A stretch of 64,000 nucleotides of DNA from JBFLYC01 sp040756735 (GCA_040756735.1 JBFLYC010000001.1:1-64000); one strand, 5' to 3'; positions 36,045 through 45,280 are shown, numbered from the stretch's first letter. Numbers and translations are program-made. The notes: generated from the sequence alone by a model not told the origin.

Positions 36045-38018
36045 TCAAATTAAAGAAAATACTACTGCTTCCAAAGGCAGCATTTTTAGAACTAACTTCC
36101 CGTCAGTAACATGATAAGCCATTGTTGATTTTGCATCCAGAAGTGGAACAATGGTCCCATTATACCATTCTTCAATATTAATTGTTACGATCTTTTCTTT
36201 ACTTGCATTTCTATGGAATAATGAAAGAATGCGTCCATTGTTCCTTTTTTGTCCAAAAATATCAGTGTCGTTATTAATTATTCTAAAAAAGCCATACACA
36301 TCATCACTATAGTAAACCGGAACCCAAATTCCTGTCCTTAAACAATCATTTTGTTTTCTAATTGCAATTATTTTTTTGTACCAGTTTAGCAACTCCAAAT
36401 TTTCATTCCCCCAGGGGTAAGTACCCCTGCACAGAGGATCACCATATCCTACAGTTCCTGCTTCATCACCGTAATATATGCAAGGAACGCCTGGGAAGGT
36501 CATTTGCATCAATGATAATAATTTAAGTCGAGCAATTCCTATTGCTTTTTGATAATCATTCATTTTATGTTCAGATTTTTCTTGAAAGCTCAGAGTTTCC
36601 TCTTTAGGCATTTCGCTGAGGACGGTCAATATCCTTGGAACATCATGACCTCCTATTAGGTTCATAGTAGAATAAAAATACTCAATTGGATAATTCTCGT
36701 AAAGACTCATTAATTTTGTATGAGTATCATAGGCATTAATTTTGCCTAAGATAAAATCAATAAGTATATTCCTAAAAGGATAATTTGTCACAGAATCTAA
36801 TTCTTCTCCTAAAAGATATTGCCTTCTGTTACCATAACTAATCTTGTTACTTGCATCTTCCCAAACCTCGCCTAGAAGTATTGCATCCCGGTCAAGCTCT
36901 TTTATGGTTTTGTAGAGGCTTTTTAAGAATTCATCTGGTATTTCGTCTACAACATCTAAGCGCCACCCCTTAGTACCAAGTTTAATCCAAAATTTTGCTA
37001 CACTATCTTCATCATGAATAATGAAATCTTGATAGCTGGGTTCCAACTCATTTACATTGGGTAAAGAATCTATACCCCACCAACTTTCATAAGAATCAGG
37101 GTGCTGATGAAATCTATACCAGGAATAATAAGGAGATTTGGTGGATTGATATGCTCCAATTTCAGCATAATTGCCATATTTATTAAAGTATATACTGTCA
37201 CTACCGGTATGGCTAAATACCCCATCGAGTATAACATTTATACCCATCTTTTTTGCTGTATCACAGAGATATTTTAGGACCTCATTGTCCCCATACATAG
37301 GATCAACTTTTTTGTAATCAGACGTATCATATTTATGGTTACTTGGAGATTCAAAAATGGGATTTAAATAAATAAGATTAATACCAAGCTCTTGAAGGTA
37401 CGAAAGTTTTTTAATTATTCCTAATAGATTTCCACCAAAAAAATCCCATCGTATTACTTTTCCTTTTTCTTCAGGGTCCCTGATATAAATAGGAGTATTA
37501 TTCCAGTGAGATTGAATGAGGGAGTTTGGCTTAGGATTTAAAATTGTTCCATCTTCGTATCCATTATAAAAGCGATCCACAAATATCTGATACATTATAG
37601 CATCCTTGAGCCAAACTGGAGAAGATGCGCCTTCCTTATAAACGGTAATTTGATATGGTGGTGGAATGGCATCTTTAATTTCACCTTTTCCTCCAAGCAT
37701 ATGGATATTGTTGCCATAATAAAAAGTTTTTCCATGGATATAAATCGAAAAATAATACCAGAGTAGGCCTGGAGTATCGGGTGTATTTATTTTTGATTGA
37801 TAGACTATTATTCCATTTTTATTTTGTTCAAGTTGCATAGTAGTTTTTTGTTTTTCCATACCATCCCTGGTCACGAAAATCAATACACTTTCTGGTAGAG
37901 TATTATTCATTATATTCAAACGAAGAGTAATCTCTGCACCACAGGGAACAGCTCCAAAAGGGCTGCGATAGCTTAGTTCATGTGAATTGTGATAAATCCA
38001 ATCCTGCTGCATTTGCAT
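36045..38018 (-). CDS. Neopullulanase/cyclomaltodextrinase-like GH13 enzyme
   Basis: Cytoplasmic alpha-glucan hydrolase of 657 residues with no signal peptide. About 1-125 are a beta-sandwich like CBM34. The GH13 barrel follows, with VILDGVFSHTG, nucleophile Asp355 in GWRLDVVDE, acid/base Glu384 in LLGEVWED, and Asp459 in IGGHDVPRI. The C-terminal beta domain starts near 565. The CBM34 N-domain favours the neopullulanase/maltogenic amylase subgroup over exported alpha-amylases. With malQ it should break down storage or imported maltodextrins. Two ATGs (codons 1 and 3) are equally possible starts. Confidence 0.88.
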   Translation of the reverse strand: MQMQQDWIYHNSHELSYRSPFGAVPCGAEITLRLNIMNNTLPESVLIFVTRDGMEKQKTTMQLEQNKNGIIVYQSKINTPDTPGLLWYYFSIYIHGKTFYYGNNIHMLGGKGEIKDAIPPPYQITVYKEGASSPVWLKDAIMYQIFVDRFYNGYEDGTILNPKPNSLIQSHWNNTPIYIRDPEEKGKVIRWDFFGGNLLGIIKKLSYLQELGINLIYLNPIFESPSNHKYDTSDYKKVDPMYGDNEVLKYLCDTAKKMGINVILDGVFSHTGSDSIYFNKYGNYAEIGAYQSTKSPYYSWYRFHQHPDSYESWWGIDSLPNVNELEPSYQDFIIHDEDSVAKFWIKLGTKGWRLDVVDEIPDEFLKSLYKTIKELDRDAILLGEVWEDASNKISYGNRRQYLLGEELDSVTNYPFRNILIDFILGKINAYDTHTKLMSLYENYPIEYFYSTMNLIGGHDVPRILTVLSEMPKEETLSFQEKSEHKMNDYQKAIGIARLKLLSLMQMTFPGVPCIYYGDEAGTVGYGDPLCRGTYPWGNENLELLNWYKKIIAIRKQNDCLRTGIWVPVYYSDDVYGFFRIINNDTDIFGQKRNNGRILSLFHRNASKEKIVTINIEEWYNGTIVPLLDAKSTMAYHVTDGKLVLKMLPLEAVVFSLI

Positions 38019-38162
38019 TAAAGCACCAGCCTTTTATTATTAGTGGTTTCACAATTATAGAAATAAAGTGTAAAGTACAATTTTATATTGGTAAATTATC
38101 CTAAACTATATTTATTTATTCAGTTCAATTTACTTACTTTAAGTTCTTAATCAGCCTTAGCA

Positions 38163-39320
38163 TTACCTTGGAGACGGTCCATAGAATTGGTAAAAATCTA
38201 CTTTTATTCTACCATTGTATAATTTGCGTTTTTTGGATGCTTTTTTCCCAAATAGTTTTTCAAACTTTGTGTGAGGCGTCAAAATGTAAAAAGACCATGT
38301 ATCAAGATTTTTAAAGACCTTTCCCATTTGTTTGTATAGTATTTCTACTTCCTGTAAATCTCCTAATCGTTCACCATAGGGTGGGTTACAGACTATTTTG
38401 CCGTATTTTTTCTCTGAATGAAAGTCTGCCAAAGATAATCTTTGAAAGTGAATGGATTTTTCTATACCTGCAACAGTTGCATTTTCTCTTGCAAGAGATA
38501 CCATACTTTCATCAATGTCGGATCCTAAAATATTTAATTCCTTATTGTAAGCAATTTTATCATATGCTTCTGTTCTGGCTTCCTTCCAAAGACATTTGGG
38601 AATCCAGGGCCAGTTTTCTGAAATAAAAGTGCGCTTTATACCTGGGGCTATGCTATGGCCGATTAAAGCAGCTTCTATGAGAATGGTTCCAGATCCACAA
38701 AAAGGGTCAGCTAAAATAGAATTGCAATTCCAACGTGATATAGTAATAAGTCCGGCTGCTAGAGTTTCTCTTAAAGGAGCTTCACTGCTTTTTTTCCTGT
38801 AGCCTCTTTTATGTAGTCCTAAACCGCTTGTATCGATGGTCAATGAAGCTACATCATTTAATAAAGAAACTTCGATTCTAAATAATGGACCATCTTCATC
38901 AAACCACTGTTTTTTGTACTTTTTCTTCATATTTTCAACTATGGCCTTTTTTACTATTGCTTGACAGTCTGGTACACTGTAAAGGGTCGACTTGATTGAT
39001 TTTCCTTCTACCGGAAAATTTGCATTGTGGGGGAGAAATTCATGCCAAGGCAGCTTCTTAGTTTCCTCAAATAGTTCATCAAAAGTAAGGGCCTTAAATT
39101 CTCCGATTTTCAGACGTATTCTGTATGCAGTTCTAAGCCATAGATTTGTCCTGCAGATAGCAAATTCGCTGGCGTTAAAAGTGACTTTAGCATTTTCAAC
39201 TTTTAAATTTTCAAAACCAAGCTCTTTCAACTCTTGAGCTACAATAGCCTCTAATCCGAAGCTTGCAGTTGCAATTAATTCTAATGTCAAATTTTTATCA
39301 ACTCCTGCTCCCTGATTCAC
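38163..39320 (-). CDS. THUMP-domain RNA N2-guanine methyltransferase (RlmL/YpsC-like)
   Basis: SAM-dependent RNA methyltransferase, 385 residues, related to the enzymes that make m2G in 23S rRNA. The N-terminal ferredoxin-like and THUMP region spans about 10-165. The methyltransferase domain has the SAM motif LADPFCGSGTILIEAAL (about 206-222), SDIDESM and the catalytic NPPYGERLGD (about 310-319). The frame starts at a GTG without a site. CAGGAG lies before a TTG at 39290, which would give an N-terminus (LTLELIATASFG) like that of homologues, so the real start may be ten codons in. Confidence 0.85.
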   Translation of the reverse strand: MNQGAGVDKNLTLELIATASFGLEAIVAQELKELGFENLKVENAKVTFNASEFAICRTNLWLRTAYRIRLKIGEFKALTFDELFEETKKLPWHEFLPHNANFPVEGKSIKSTLYSVPDCQAIVKKAIVENMKKKYKKQWFDEDGPLFRIEVSLLNDVASLTIDTSGLGLHKRGYRKKSSEAPLRETLAAGLITISRWNCNSILADPFCGSGTILIEAALIGHSIAPGIKRTFISENWPWIPKCLWKEARTEAYDKIAYNKELNILGSDIDESMVSLARENATVAGIEKSIHFQRLSLADFHSEKKYGKIVCNPPYGERLGDLQEVEILYKQMGKVFKNLDTWSFYILTPHTKFEKLFGKKASKKRKLYNGRIKVDFYQFYGPSPR

Positions 39321-39352
39321 TATTTAATAAACTAAACTTAATTTACTATTAT

Positions 39353-39383
39353 AAATGGCTGTTGGCAATTCCAACAGCCATTT
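39353..39383 (-). terminator. Hairpin after sspH
   Basis: A perfect 13-base-pair stem (39353-39365 with 39371-39383, loop caatt) lies between sspH and the methyltransferase gene. The T-tract is weak, but the stem is strong. Confidence 0.65.
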
Positions 39384-39411
39384 ATATATAAAAAATGATA
39401 TTTGGAAGCAT

Positions 39412-39609
39412 TTACATATAATCTGTTTGCTTGTTTACCTCGAATAACTCTGTTACCGGTACAATTTTTTTTGCAGAGCTTCCATTTAAAGTTACCTCAG
39501 CCGTCTGGTTTTGTGAATTCAAACTATTTATCCAGATAGAATCGTTTTTATATAAAACTTCATATACATCTCTTGATTGCAGGATTTCCTCTGCTCTATG
39601 AAAATCCAC
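39412..39609 (-). CDS. sspH: H-type small acid-soluble spore protein
   Basis: The 65 residues match the SspH family end to end: the N-terminal FHRAEEILQSRDVYEV, then SIWINSLNSQNQTAEV and the C-terminal VPVTELFEV. These proteins are minor components of the forespore core. The start codon is GTG with GAGGAG upstream. A promoter resembling the forespore sigma-G consensus precedes it. This is the clearest sign in the window that the organism forms spores. Confidence 0.85.
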   Translation of the reverse strand: MDFHRAEEILQSRDVYEVLYKNDSIWINSLNSQNQTAEVTLNGSSAKKIVPVTELFEVNKQTDYM

Positions 39610-39642
39610 CTTATCACATCTCCTCTAAAAGTGTATTTGTTA

Positions 39643-39672
39643 TATTGTGACACTAAAAAATATATTTATTCA
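39643..39672 (-). promoter_or_regulatory. Sigma-G-like (forespore) promoter of sspH
   Basis: On the minus strand TGAATA (39667-39672), a 17-base spacer and CACAATA (39643-39649, five of seven matches to CATACTA) lie 33 bases before the GTG. The match to the forespore promoter consensus agrees with a spore-protein gene. Confidence 0.6.
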
Positions 39673-39845
39673 TTACTGGCCGCCATTTCCATTAAAATGC
39701 TTCTTTAAAAAGTGCATATTTTTATTAGAAGCAAATAACTTTCTCCTAACACATAGACTGAGATGTAAGTATAAAATTTAATTTTATCTAAGGATAATGT
39801 TAAGCTAACAACAGATATTTTTTATATACAAAGAAGGGGTGAAAC

Positions 39846-39977
39846 ATGAATTATTGGCTGCTAAAAACAGAACCAAAAGATTATAGTTGGGATGATTTTC
39901 AAAAGGAAAAAAAGGCTGTCTGGGATGGCGTTAAAGGCCGATTGGCATGGAATAAAATTCTAGAATATGGCGGGTAG
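39846..39977 (+). pseudogene. Truncated EVE-domain protein
   Basis: The 43 codons MNYWLLKTEPKDYSWDDF through AVWDGVKGRLAWNK match the start of EVE-domain proteins (YTH-like RNA/modified-base binders of about 150 residues), with GAAGGGGTG before the ATG. The frame then meets TAG and the sequence runs straight into the end of the next minus-strand gene. Three quarters of the protein is missing, so this is a 3'-deleted remnant. Confidence 0.75.
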
Positions 39978-39987
39978 GCGGTTTATC

Positions 39988-40305
39988 TTAACTTCTTGCC
40001 CACCGGGTAGATGCTAATTTATCTTCACGAAGATAAAGCCTACCGTCTTCTGTCACTTGCACAGTCTCTGCCTGTATTAGCATTTGCAGAGCGTGAGGTT
40101 TATAATCGCGTTTTGTGACCAAGCGATCAATAAAAGTTTGCGGTTTTATCCCTAGTTCCATACTACTTTTGGCGTTTTTCGGTGAAACAGCATTTTGTTT
40201 ACGAAATTCTTTAAGTACAGCCGCAATAGCGAACCTCAACATAAGTGAGGGAATAAGAAAAATTAAGACAATGGCTGAAATTATAAATAGTACTGCATAA
40301 AGCAT
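39988..40305 (-). CDS. Hypothetical membrane-anchored protein
   Basis: Not recognised. From the ATG at 40305 (105 residues) it begins with one transmembrane segment (MLYAVLFIISAIVLIFLIP) followed by a soluble tail. The tail has a polar lysine-rich stretch and a compact winged-helix-like end (PQTFIDRLVTKRDYKPHALQ, then TVQVTEDGRLYLRE). The frame extends to a TTG at 40326, and GAGGGGG lies between the two starts. The 3' end is ten bases from the truncated EVE gene, so a deletion boundary lies very close. Confidence 0.55.
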   Translation of the reverse strand: MLYAVLFIISAIVLIFLIPSLMLRFAIAAVLKEFRKQNAVSPKNAKSSMELGIKPQTFIDRLVTKRDYKPHALQMLIQAETVQVTEDGRLYLREDKLASTRWARS

Positions 40306-40433
40306 AGTTGTGTATAGCCCCCTCAAATTGTAAGATTTTACTTACTTGCTGTATCTATTGAATATACGGAATACATGAATATTATAACAAAAAAAAGAAT
40401 GAACTTCTATTTATAGTTTATGCAGACTTAGTG

Positions 40434-40466
40434 TGCCCTTTCTGTGCCGTCAGAGAGGGCATTTTT
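40434..40466 (+). terminator. Orphan plus-strand terminator
   Basis: An 11-base-pair stem with one G-U pair (40434-40444 with 40451-40461) is followed by TTTTT. No intact plus-strand gene precedes it, so it probably belonged to a gene lost from this scar region. Confidence 0.65.
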
Positions 40467-40566
40467 GCATTAATAAGGAGATTTTGCATGGATATGGTTG
40501 ATTCTAGTGCAAAAAACCAATTTTACAGAAATATCGTATAAATATACTATAAGAAAGGATGTTTTT

Positions 40567-40887
40567 CATGGATTATATTCAAGAAGATAGAATAAATAAG
40601 CTTTTAAACCCATCTACCCCACCAAGCAGCCAGTCCTTGCCATGCTGCAACATTCAGACTACCTGTTGAACAAGTATGGTGTCGGTCACCACACCATTTC
40701 TGCGCCAAGGCTGCGTCCTGCCTTTTGATCAGTCATACAAGAAGCCCCCTACCCAATAAGTGATATGGACTTTAAAAAACTGGTTGCTGTTTTAAGGCTT
40801 GCTGTGCCCTATACAGATATCATCCTGAATGGTTCAGGATGCATCATTGGACTGCCCGGGCAAAGTGAAAGGGATACCGTGTACTAA
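40567..40887 (+). pseudogene. Decayed hydrogenase-maturase remnant (HydG-like, HydE-like tail)
   Basis: A short frame from the ATG at 40567 stops within about 33 codons. In another frame of the same strand, codons from about 40620 read QPVLAMLQHSDYLLNKYG, then VGHHTISAPRLRPA, a stop, and PYPISDMDFKKLVAVLRLAV. This closely resembles the C-terminal half of [FeFe]-hydrogenase maturase HydG (VGPHTIS-PR, SDEDFKKLVA). The tail CIIGLPGQSERD looks more like radical-SAM protein HydE, so a deletion may have joined two neighbours. Internal stop, frame change and missing radical-SAM CxxxCxxC make it nonfunctional. Confidence 0.65.
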
Positions 40888-40955
40888 TAGCAGAGGAGTG
40901 TACACACCATCGCCAGACAGATGACATTGGCCCGGTTATTATTTATTTTTAAAAA

Positions 40956-43900
40956 TTAGTATTTGCCGAGTGTAAATAACTCCTTGAGCTCTTGATTAGA
41001 CATTTCGCTAATCCTTGTCTCACCAGCAGCCACTGTTAACTCTGCCAACTCCCTTTTATCATTAATCATCTCATTGATTTTTTCTTCAAAGGTACCTATA
41101 CTAATAAGTCTGTGAACCATAACATTTTGCAGCTGACCTATCCTGAAGGTCCTGTCTGTGGCCTGATCCTCAACTGCCGGATTCCACCAGAGGTCATAAT
41201 GTATGACATTGGAGGCAGCAGTTAAGTTTAGGCCCGTGCCCCCTGCTTTAAGGGATACAATCATAATGGGTGAGCCTGCCTTGAGGTTTTGAAACTCGTG
41301 GATCATTTCATCACGCTTTTTGCGATTAAGGCTTCCATGGAAAAAAAGCGCCTCCAACTTCAGTTCAGCATAAATCAGCTTTAACAGGAGCTCCCCCATT
41401 TCCTTATACTGTGTAAATACCAAGACCTTCTCATTTTTCTCTCTAATGCTTTGAATCAGCTCCAGGGTTTTTAAAGCTTTCCCAGAATGTTCTTTAGCAA
41501 CCGCTCCCTTTTTTGTATAATGGACAGGGTGATTGCAGATCTGCTTGAGAGAAGTAATAAGCTTGAAAACTATCCCCTTTCTTTCAATACCTTCACTTTC
41601 CTCAATGCTCTTTAAAAGCGAATCAGTCACCTTCTGATAAAGGGCAGCCTGCTCCTTAGTGAGATAACAATATTCATCCTTTATAACCTTGTCTGGCAGA
41701 TCCTTTATTACCGACTTATCTGTTTTTACTCTTCTAAGGATAAATGGCCCTGTAACATTTCTTAGCTTTTGGATTTTTTGTCCATCACGGTATTTTTCTA
41801 TAGGACTGGCAAAGTGAGTTTTAAAATCCTGTTTGTTCCCTAAAAAGCCGTGATTGATAAAGTCAAAAATACTCCACAGTTCTAAAACCCTGTTTTCCAC
41901 TGGCGTTCCTGTCATGGCAATATATGCTTGGGCTTGCAACTCTTTAACTGCTCTGGTCTGGTCCGAATCGGGATTCTTTATATTTTGCGCCTCGTCTATA
42001 ACAACCAGACCGAAGGTTCGCTTTTTAAATTTAACCCTGTCTCCTCGAAGAATACCATATGAAGTAATGATAACATCTAAATTTTTAGCAGCTAATTTGC
42101 GTGAGGAGCCGTGATAGATTTCCACCTCAAGTGAAGGAGCAAACCTTTCAAGCTCTTTGCTCCAATTGCCTATTAAGGTTGTTGGACATACTACAAGGAC
42201 AGGTTTAGCAAGTCTGCCCTCTTCCTTGAGCTTAAGAATCAAAGCAATAACCTGAAGGGTCTTGCCCAATCCCATATCATCTGCAAGGCAGGAGCCTATT
42301 CCCCTTACTGCATTGCCGTAGAGCCAACTCAAGCCCCTGAGCTGGTATGGCCGCAAATTGGCATTTAACCCTGAAGGCGGTGGTATTTCCTCCTGAATGC
42401 TTTTGGAAATCAAGGCATCTATCATTTTCTGAAGCGCCTGATCAGGCAGAAAATCGGCATGTGCTGCCTGCCCGCTAATGGCTGCCTGGAGTACTTCCAT
42501 GGAAGTCATCCTGAGTTCAGGCTTCTGGAGCCTATCCAGGATTTGTTTTACTTCTTCCGGCTGCAGAAGTATGTATTCATCCTTGTATTTTACCACCCTG
42601 CCTGCATTTTTTACCAGCTCACGAAATTCTTTAGGCGATATAAGCTTGTCCCCAACGGCTATTTGCCATGAAAACTCAAGCATATCTGCAAGGTTAAGAT
42701 ATGAAATTGCAGAGTTCCCACCCTTTGTTCTAGCTGAAATGGCTAATTTTGGGGCAGCCATTTTTCTTAATTCCCTGGGTATCATAACACCAATTCCAAG
42801 GAGAGCAAGTATGTCTTTAGTTTGTCCCAGAAAACCTGCCATTGCCTCTGGAGAAACTTCAGCGCCCTTTTTACCCTTTAACCGAAGAATAATTTTCAAT
42901 ACTGGCAGATATTCTCCAGCAATGGTTAACTGTTTTGCTACCTCTCTACGCACCACTGATAAGGGCATGGAAAACAACTCTGCTTCCTTATCATGTTTAT
43001 CATTAGAAAAAACCTTGGCCAGGGGGACTAAAGGCGCCAGGGGATCTTTCTTGTTTTCTACTTCCACAAGCAATCTAAACTTTTCACTACCCTTTGCAGG
43101 AAGCCCTATCTTAATAACAGGAGCAACAGATGAATTCTCAAGGTTTAGCCATGCCAACCAATTAGCTACAGCATTGCCTGTCTGCCTTTTTTCAAAGCTG
43201 TCTGCCTTGTACTTTTTCCCAGTAAAGAAAGCCAGGGCGACTTCATCATCCTTGTCAACCTTTTGGGCATTATATTTATACATAATGTGGGACAGAAATA
43301 ACTGTATTACCTCTTCTACTGCCTCCTTCTGCATGAGCAGGCTTTTATCTTTTTGGTTATATATGAAGTCTGGAGGCAGCAGTTGAGAAAGGTACTCTAT
43401 TATACCTTGCAGGCCGCTGATTCTATCCAGGGGCCGGTAGCATATAGTGAAGCTTCCCATTTCGTCAATAAGCTTGACTACAGGCACAAAGGCTGATGAC
43501 CTAGCCAGGGCTCGCGCCACGCCTGCTGCTCCACAAAGAAAATTGGCGCAGGGCGAGGTATTTTCCTGTGGAAGTTCAAGCGGCAGGGTCAGAAACAGGT
43601 CTAAAACCTCTTCCAAAGAAACAATAGCCCCTTTTTTCTTTTTAAGGCTCAGCTTCCCATCTTGCCAATGGGGAATGGATATTGTCTTTTCTATTCCTGC
43701 AGATAAGAGCCGCTCTATGGTTTGGTCATGGGAAGTGTCTTCACTAAGAAAAAAGGTATATGCTTCATCTTTTTTTCCAGGGTACAAAAGGGTTAGCTTG
43801 AAGTTTGCAAAATAAAAGCCATTTTCAATTAGCTCCAGGTCTTCAACGGCTTTTGCACAATTTTCATAGGCTTTAAGAAGTCTCTTTTTAAAATCCTTGC

Positions 43901-44636
43901 CTTCATAAAAAAGAGGTGCATCACTTAAGAGGGCAAAGATCTGTTCGCCCTGTATATTGTTTGCAATTAAGCTTAAATCAAGCTTTTCAGTGGATTTAAT
44001 GGAGTTTTTGGCAATATTTTCTATATAGCCCGTATATTCATTGGGATTGAAATCCATGTACTTAATAAAAGGCAGCTCTTTTTCTTGTTCCATTAATAAA
44101 TTGGCCTTAGGCTCATGAACTGCGTTACTTAACAGGGTTTCCTTGTTCACACCACGCAGCTTGAATAAAATGTATGGATCCTTATCAATTTCATTGGCCA
44201 GGATATAATAAACTGCTGCAAGGTGTTTACAGGGATTGGCCCAATCAGGACAAGAGCATTGAGCAGCTATTTGCTCCCATGAATCTGGAAGCAGCTGGAC
44301 CCCTTTTTTGGCTAATAATTCCAGAAGGTTCTCTGGCAGTTTGCCCATGGATAGCTGGGAAGCCACAAGAGGATTGCCTTCAATTAAATCCTGGATGATT
44401 TGTACTTCTTTATCATTAAATTTTCTTAGGCCTATTTCAATACTATATGGCCTGATTCGTGTACCCTTTACCTTTGCAGTAATATTGCCCTTTGGGGTTA
44501 TTTCCACATGCTTTACCCTATCATCACCGGCATAGGCTCTCCCCCTGGGCAGTCTGTTGGTATGGTAATCTATTCTTTCCAGGGCCTCCACCCAAACATT
44601 GCCCCACCAGGTTTTTCCGTATTTTTTTCGTGACAT
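40956..44636 (-). CDS. SWIM zinc-finger/SNF2-type helicase
   Basis: Large DNA-dependent ATPase of 1226 residues. The N-terminal module (MSRKKYGKTWWGNVWVEALE and onward) ends in a SWIM zinc motif with Cys127, Cys129, Cys136 and His138. A long middle region (about 200-740) includes the bacterial SNF2-associated part. The C-terminal SNF2/Rad54-like ATPase has ADDMGLGKTLQ, VIDEAQN as motif II, TGTPVEN, and the helicase C part with TGLNLTAASNVIHYD and DRTFRIGQ. In many Firmicutes the SWIM part and the ATPase are separate genes; here they are one. It has AAGGAG before the ATG and no operon partners, and lies between two scarred regions. Likely role in DNA repair or transcription recycling is inference. 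Confidence 0.9.
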   Translation of the reverse strand: MSRKKYGKTWWGNVWVEALERIDYHTNRLPRGRAYAGDDRVKHVEITPKGNITAKVKGTRIRPYSIEIGLRKFNDKEVQIIQDLIEGNPLVASQLSMGKLPENLLELLAKKGVQLLPDSWEQIAAQCSCPDWANPCKHLAAVYYILANEIDKDPYILFKLRGVNKETLLSNAVHEPKANLLMEQEKELPFIKYMDFNPNEYTGYIENIAKNSIKSTEKLDLSLIANNIQGEQIFALLSDAPLFYEGKDFKKRLLKAYENCAKAVEDLELIENGFYFANFKLTLLYPGKKDEAYTFFLSEDTSHDQTIERLLSAGIEKTISIPHWQDGKLSLKKKKGAIVSLEEVLDLFLTLPLELPQENTSPCANFLCGAAGVARALARSSAFVPVVKLIDEMGSFTICYRPLDRISGLQGIIEYLSQLLPPDFIYNQKDKSLLMQKEAVEEVIQLFLSHIMYKYNAQKVDKDDEVALAFFTGKKYKADSFEKRQTGNAVANWLAWLNLENSSVAPVIKIGLPAKGSEKFRLLVEVENKKDPLAPLVPLAKVFSNDKHDKEAELFSMPLSVVRREVAKQLTIAGEYLPVLKIILRLKGKKGAEVSPEAMAGFLGQTKDILALLGIGVMIPRELRKMAAPKLAISARTKGGNSAISYLNLADMLEFSWQIAVGDKLISPKEFRELVKNAGRVVKYKDEYILLQPEEVKQILDRLQKPELRMTSMEVLQAAISGQAAHADFLPDQALQKMIDALISKSIQEEIPPPSGLNANLRPYQLRGLSWLYGNAVRGIGSCLADDMGLGKTLQVIALILKLKEEGRLAKPVLVVCPTTLIGNWSKELERFAPSLEVEIYHGSSRKLAAKNLDVIITSYGILRGDRVKFKKRTFGLVVIDEAQNIKNPDSDQTRAVKELQAQAYIAMTGTPVENRVLELWSIFDFINHGFLGNKQDFKTHFASPIEKYRDGQKIQKLRNVTGPFILRRVKTDKSVIKDLPDKVIKDEYCYLTKEQAALYQKVTDSLLKSIEESEGIERKGIVFKLITSLKQICNHPVHYTKKGAVAKEHSGKALKTLELIQSIREKNEKVLVFTQYKEMGELLLKLIYAELKLEALFFHGSLNRKKRDEMIHEFQNLKAGSPIMIVSLKAGGTGLNLTAASNVIHYDLWWNPAVEDQATDRTFRIGQLQNVMVHRLISIGTFEEKINEMINDKRELAELTVAAGETRISEMSNQELKELFTLGKY

Positions 44637-44761
44637 CTGGTTGTCTCCTTCAGAATTAGTTAATCTAAACTTATTTGCTGTATATTGCTTGGTAAATACA
44701 CATTAATGATAATATTTTCATCAAAAGAATGCTAGTAAAAAATTAATACTTGACTAACCAG

Positions 44762-44811
44762 GGGGACGGTTCTTCTGGCTGCTTTACACTAGTCACTAAG
44801 AGAACTGTCCC
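44762..44811. repeat. Imperfect inverted repeat, REP-like hairpin
   Basis: ggggacggttctt (44762-44774) is nearly complementary to agagaactgtccc (44799-44811). GGGGACGGTTCT-type ends recur in Firmicutes genomes around REP/RAYT-type elements; that link is from memory. No RAYT transposase is nearby. It lies 120 bases after the SNF2 start, on the upstream side. Confidence 0.45.
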
Positions 44812-44858
44812 ATTAGTACTCTTTGGCACTTCAGCACCTTTTAGTACACTTGAGCACG

Positions 44859-44887
44859 AAAAAACCGGGCATAAGTGCTGCCCGGTT
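44859..44887 (-). terminator. Orphan minus-strand terminator
   Basis: Stem aaccgggca/tgcccggtt (44863-44871 with 44879-44887) is followed by six T on the minus strand. No intact minus-strand gene lies directly upstream, so it is probably left from the rearranged region. The remaining 44637-44954 sequence holds only this and the REP-like repeat. Confidence 0.65.
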
Positions 44888-44954
44888 CATGACAATATTC
44901 TTTTAATCAGTTATCCACTTTACTACGGTACTCACAACATGTATGATATGAGGT

Positions 44955-45280
44955 ATGAAAGAGTATCCAATGACATTTGACGAATTTATCAAGCGGTTTA
45001 TGACCGAAAAGCAGTGCCGGGACTACCTTTATCAGCTGAGGTGGCCCAAGGGCTTCGTCTGCCCAAAGTGCAAGGAACCTGGAAAGGCATGGCCAAAAGG
45101 CGAAAATCTATATGAGTGTTCGAGATGCGGTCACCAGACATCGGTTATTGCCGGGACGATTTTTCAGGACACACGCAAGCCCCTGAGGAATTGGTTCACA
45201 GCAATTTGGTGGGTAACCACCCAGAAAAACGGCGCAAGCGCTGCCGGACTGCAGCAGGTTTTAGGGCTTGGAAGCTACAG
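44955..45280 (+). pseudogene. Truncated IS1595-family (ISXO2-like) transposase
   Basis: About 108 codons match the N-terminus of IS1595-type transposases: FIKRFMTEKQCRDYLYQL, the zinc ribbon CPKCKEPGKAW with CSRCGHQ, TSVIAGTIFQDTRKPL and LGLGSY. The homology stops at about 45279, where the DDE catalytic part should begin; the rest of the frame is foreign. The true start may be the ATG at 44970. Immobile remnant; no terminal repeats were found. Confidence 0.8.

Noticed and set aside
42478..43386. 302-codon plus-strand ORF inside the SNF2 gene
   Set aside because: It is antisense to a well-supported helicase gene, is Ser-rich and shows no recognisable domain.
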